Assembly (NCBI GenBank): GCA_017453085.1
Contig: JAFTKV010000293.1
Location: forward strand, 1 to 6,637
Length of the DNA: 6,637 nucleotides
Origin: Clostridia bacterium
GTDB taxonomy: Bacteria > Bacillota > Clostridia > Oscillospirales > CAG-272
Direction: 5' to 3'
Both the position numbers and the translations under genes were made by a program. Under the pieces are notes generated by a model, which saw only the letters and a list, made by a program, of their open reading frames with translations, ran no database searches and had not been told where the DNA came from. Positions 5,737 through 6,637 of this stretch are shown here, piece after piece (the stretch's first letter is position 1; every line of letters begins with the position of its first letter).

Positions 5737-6572
5737 TTCAACAACTCCTCTCCGGTAATGGGTTTCTTCACAGGCTTAAAAAAGACGATCAGGATCAGCA
5801 CCAGCAGCATGGGCAGTGCCACCAGGGGGGTGACGATCAGGGTATCGATCTGATATCCGTCAGACGGCACGAACAGATTCTTCTGACTGACCGAATCGGT
5901 CTGCACGCCCCGCACCAGCAGCCGATGGGTATTGATGCCGTAGGGGGTACAGGTCAGCAGAGTACAATACTCCTTCCCTTCCTCGATAGAGAGCAGGGCG
6001 GTATCGTTGGGATCCACGATGCGGATCTGATCCACCTGATAGGTGATCTCCCGATCCAGCACGGTCACCCGAAAGGTGTCGCCCACCTCCAGCCGGTCCA
6101 GCTCGGTAAAAAGCTTGGCAGAGGGCAGACCGCGGTGCGCCGACACGACGGTGTGGGTGCCTGCTCCGCCGACGGGAAGCGACGTGCCCTCCAGATGACC
6201 GATGGCGGTGCTCAGCACCTCGTTGGAGGTACCGTGATACAAGGGCAGCTCAATGCCGATCTTGTCGATGGTCACGTAGCCCATCATTCCGGTACCGTCC
6301 AGATCCAGCAGAGCGTAGTAATCTCCTGCCTTTTCGTGCTCCAATAGCGGAAAATTCAGCTCTGCCAGCCGTCGGTTGTATTCCTCGGCCTCCTCATAAT
6401 ATTTGGTATAGTCGGCCTTGGGGATGCTTTGCAGCATTTTTTCGTAATCTACGATCGCCTCCGACTGGGTCAGCGAGTTCCAGTAGTTACTGATGGACGG
6501 ATATAACATCACGGACAGGCCTATGAAAAATAGGATCAGCATGATGATGGTAGGCCATCTTCGTTTTTTCAT
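5733..6572 (-). CDS. Class C (pilus-polymerising) sortase
   Basis: This 279-residue transpeptidase joins pilin subunits outside the membrane by cutting their LPXTG-like signals and linking them to a Lys of the next subunit. Membrane segments at about 7-24 and 243-265 give the two-anchor topology of class C enzymes. Family motifs are very clear: MMGYVTIDKIGIELPLYHGTS, GHLEGTSLPVGG with GTHTVVSAHRGLPSAKLF (catalytic His146), VGDTF, TLLTCTPYG (catalytic Cys208) and NTHRLLVRG (Arg217). The usual lid D-P-W/F motif is not obvious; the segment before the barrel reads LDLDGTG, as in some clostridial enzymes. The start chosen is the ATG at 6572, with AGGGAG 6 nt upstream. The frame stays open to a GTG at 6611, but that lies in a hairpin with no binding site. 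It is the first visible gene of the cassette, and its partner pilin is the next gene. A major pilin or adhesin may lie just beyond the right edge. Confidence 0.95.
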   Translation of the reverse strand: MKKRRWPTIIMLILFFIGLSVMLYPSISNYWNSLTQSEAIVDYEKMLQSIPKADYTKYYEEAEEYNRRLAELNFPLLEHEKAGDYYALLDLDGTGMMGYVTIDKIGIELPLYHGTSNEVLSTAIGHLEGTSLPVGGAGTHTVVSAHRGLPSAKLFTELDRLEVGDTFRVTVLDREITYQVDQIRIVDPNDTALLSIEEGKEYCTLLTCTPYGINTHRLLVRGVQTDSVSQKNLFVPSDGYQIDTLIVTPLVALPMLLVLILIVFFKPVKKPITGEELLK

Positions 6573-6578
6573 AAGTCT

Positions 6579-6584
6579 CTCCCT
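6579..6584 (-). promoter_or_regulatory. Ribosome binding site of the class C sortase
   Basis: AGGGAG on the minus strand is 6 nt before the ATG at 6572. It selects this start over the in-frame GTG at 6611. Confidence 0.8.
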
Positions 6585-6599
6585 AATTTTATATCGGAG

Positions 6600-6632
6600 C
6601 CGATCGCTCACGGAAGACCCGTGAGCGATCGG
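6600..6632 (-). promoter_or_regulatory. Perfect 14-bp hairpin upstream of the sortase gene
   Basis: Arms 6600-6613 and 6619-6632 (CCGATCGCTCACGG and its exact complement) flank a 5-nt loop. On the minus strand, no T-run follows the stem; it is followed by CTCCGATATAAAATTAGG and then the sortase RBS. It is therefore not a standard terminator for an upstream gene. It could be an mRNA processing or stabilising element between a pilin gene beyond the edge and the sortase gene, or a partial attenuator. No convincing -35/-10 pair is visible between it and the start codon. Confidence 0.7.
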
Positions 6633-6637
6633 GCAGG

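Noticed and set aside
4525..5853. A 442-codon open frame on the plus strand opposite the pilin and pseudo-sortase
   Set aside because: Its product is His/Arg/Gly-rich and low in order. It spans two convincingly annotated minus-strand genes and their junctions, so it is a shadow.
6585..6596. A TATAAA element as a -10 for the sortase gene
   Set aside because: No acceptable -35 lies 16-18 nt upstream, and the RBS follows almost immediately, leaving too little room for a leader.
6573..6611. A GTG start 13 codons upstream for the class C sortase
   Set aside because: The GTG is within the hairpin stem and has no ribosome binding site, whereas the ATG at 6572 has AGGGAG at good spacing.

Overview
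The window looks like a stretch of chromosome from a moderately G+C-rich Gram-positive bacterium, most likely a gut clostridium of the Oscillospiraceae/Ruminococcaceae type. This is inferred from four things: strong GGAGG-type ribosome binding sites, a lipobox lipoprotein, a class C (pilus) sortase with an LPXTG-like pilin, and an IscR/CymR-type Rrf2 regulator. The species cannot be named from the sequence alone.

Layout. (1) 1-728, plus strand: the 3' two thirds of an iron-dependent alcohol dehydrogenase closely resembling lactaldehyde reductase (FucO), ending in a textbook intrinsic terminator (743-776). (2) 777-938: an intergenic region with a strong sigma-A-like promoter (TTGACC, 17 nt, TACAAT) and a clear RBS. 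(3) 939-3617, plus strand: a large 892-residue secreted lipoprotein. It has a Thr/Pro-rich stalk, an N-terminal SASA/CE6-type esterase domain, two homologous beta-sandwich-like modules and a C-terminal SGNH/GDSL hydrolase domain. (4) 3628-3673: a long hairpin terminator between this gene and the convergent minus-strand genes. (5) 6572 down to 4220, minus strand: a three-gene pilus cassette (class C sortase, then a CnaB-type pilin with a PPQTG sorting signal, then a sortase-fold protein). Each gene pair is joined by a 4-nt ATGA stop/start overlap. (6) 4140-3673, minus strand: an Rrf2 regulator with four clustered cysteines, 79 bp downstream of the cassette and with its own possible promoter/operator.

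How the parts may work together. The sortase, pilin and terminal sortase-like gene almost certainly form one translationally coupled unit that builds or anchors a surface fibre. The third gene appears to have lost all three sortase catalytic residues (His, Cys and Arg replaced by Ser, Arg and Tyr). This makes it a candidate pseudo-sortase with a structural, accessory or regulatory role, and it is the most unusual item in the window. The lipoprotein is probably a surface esterase removing O-acetyl or similar ester groups from glycans. It is transcribed separately from both neighbours. The FucO-like enzyme would reduce lactaldehyde formed from fucose or rhamnose, which fits a gut glycan-degrading lifestyle, although no sugar-catabolism partner is visible. 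The Rrf2 protein may sense iron-sulphur or redox state; whether it controls the pilus cassette is unknown.
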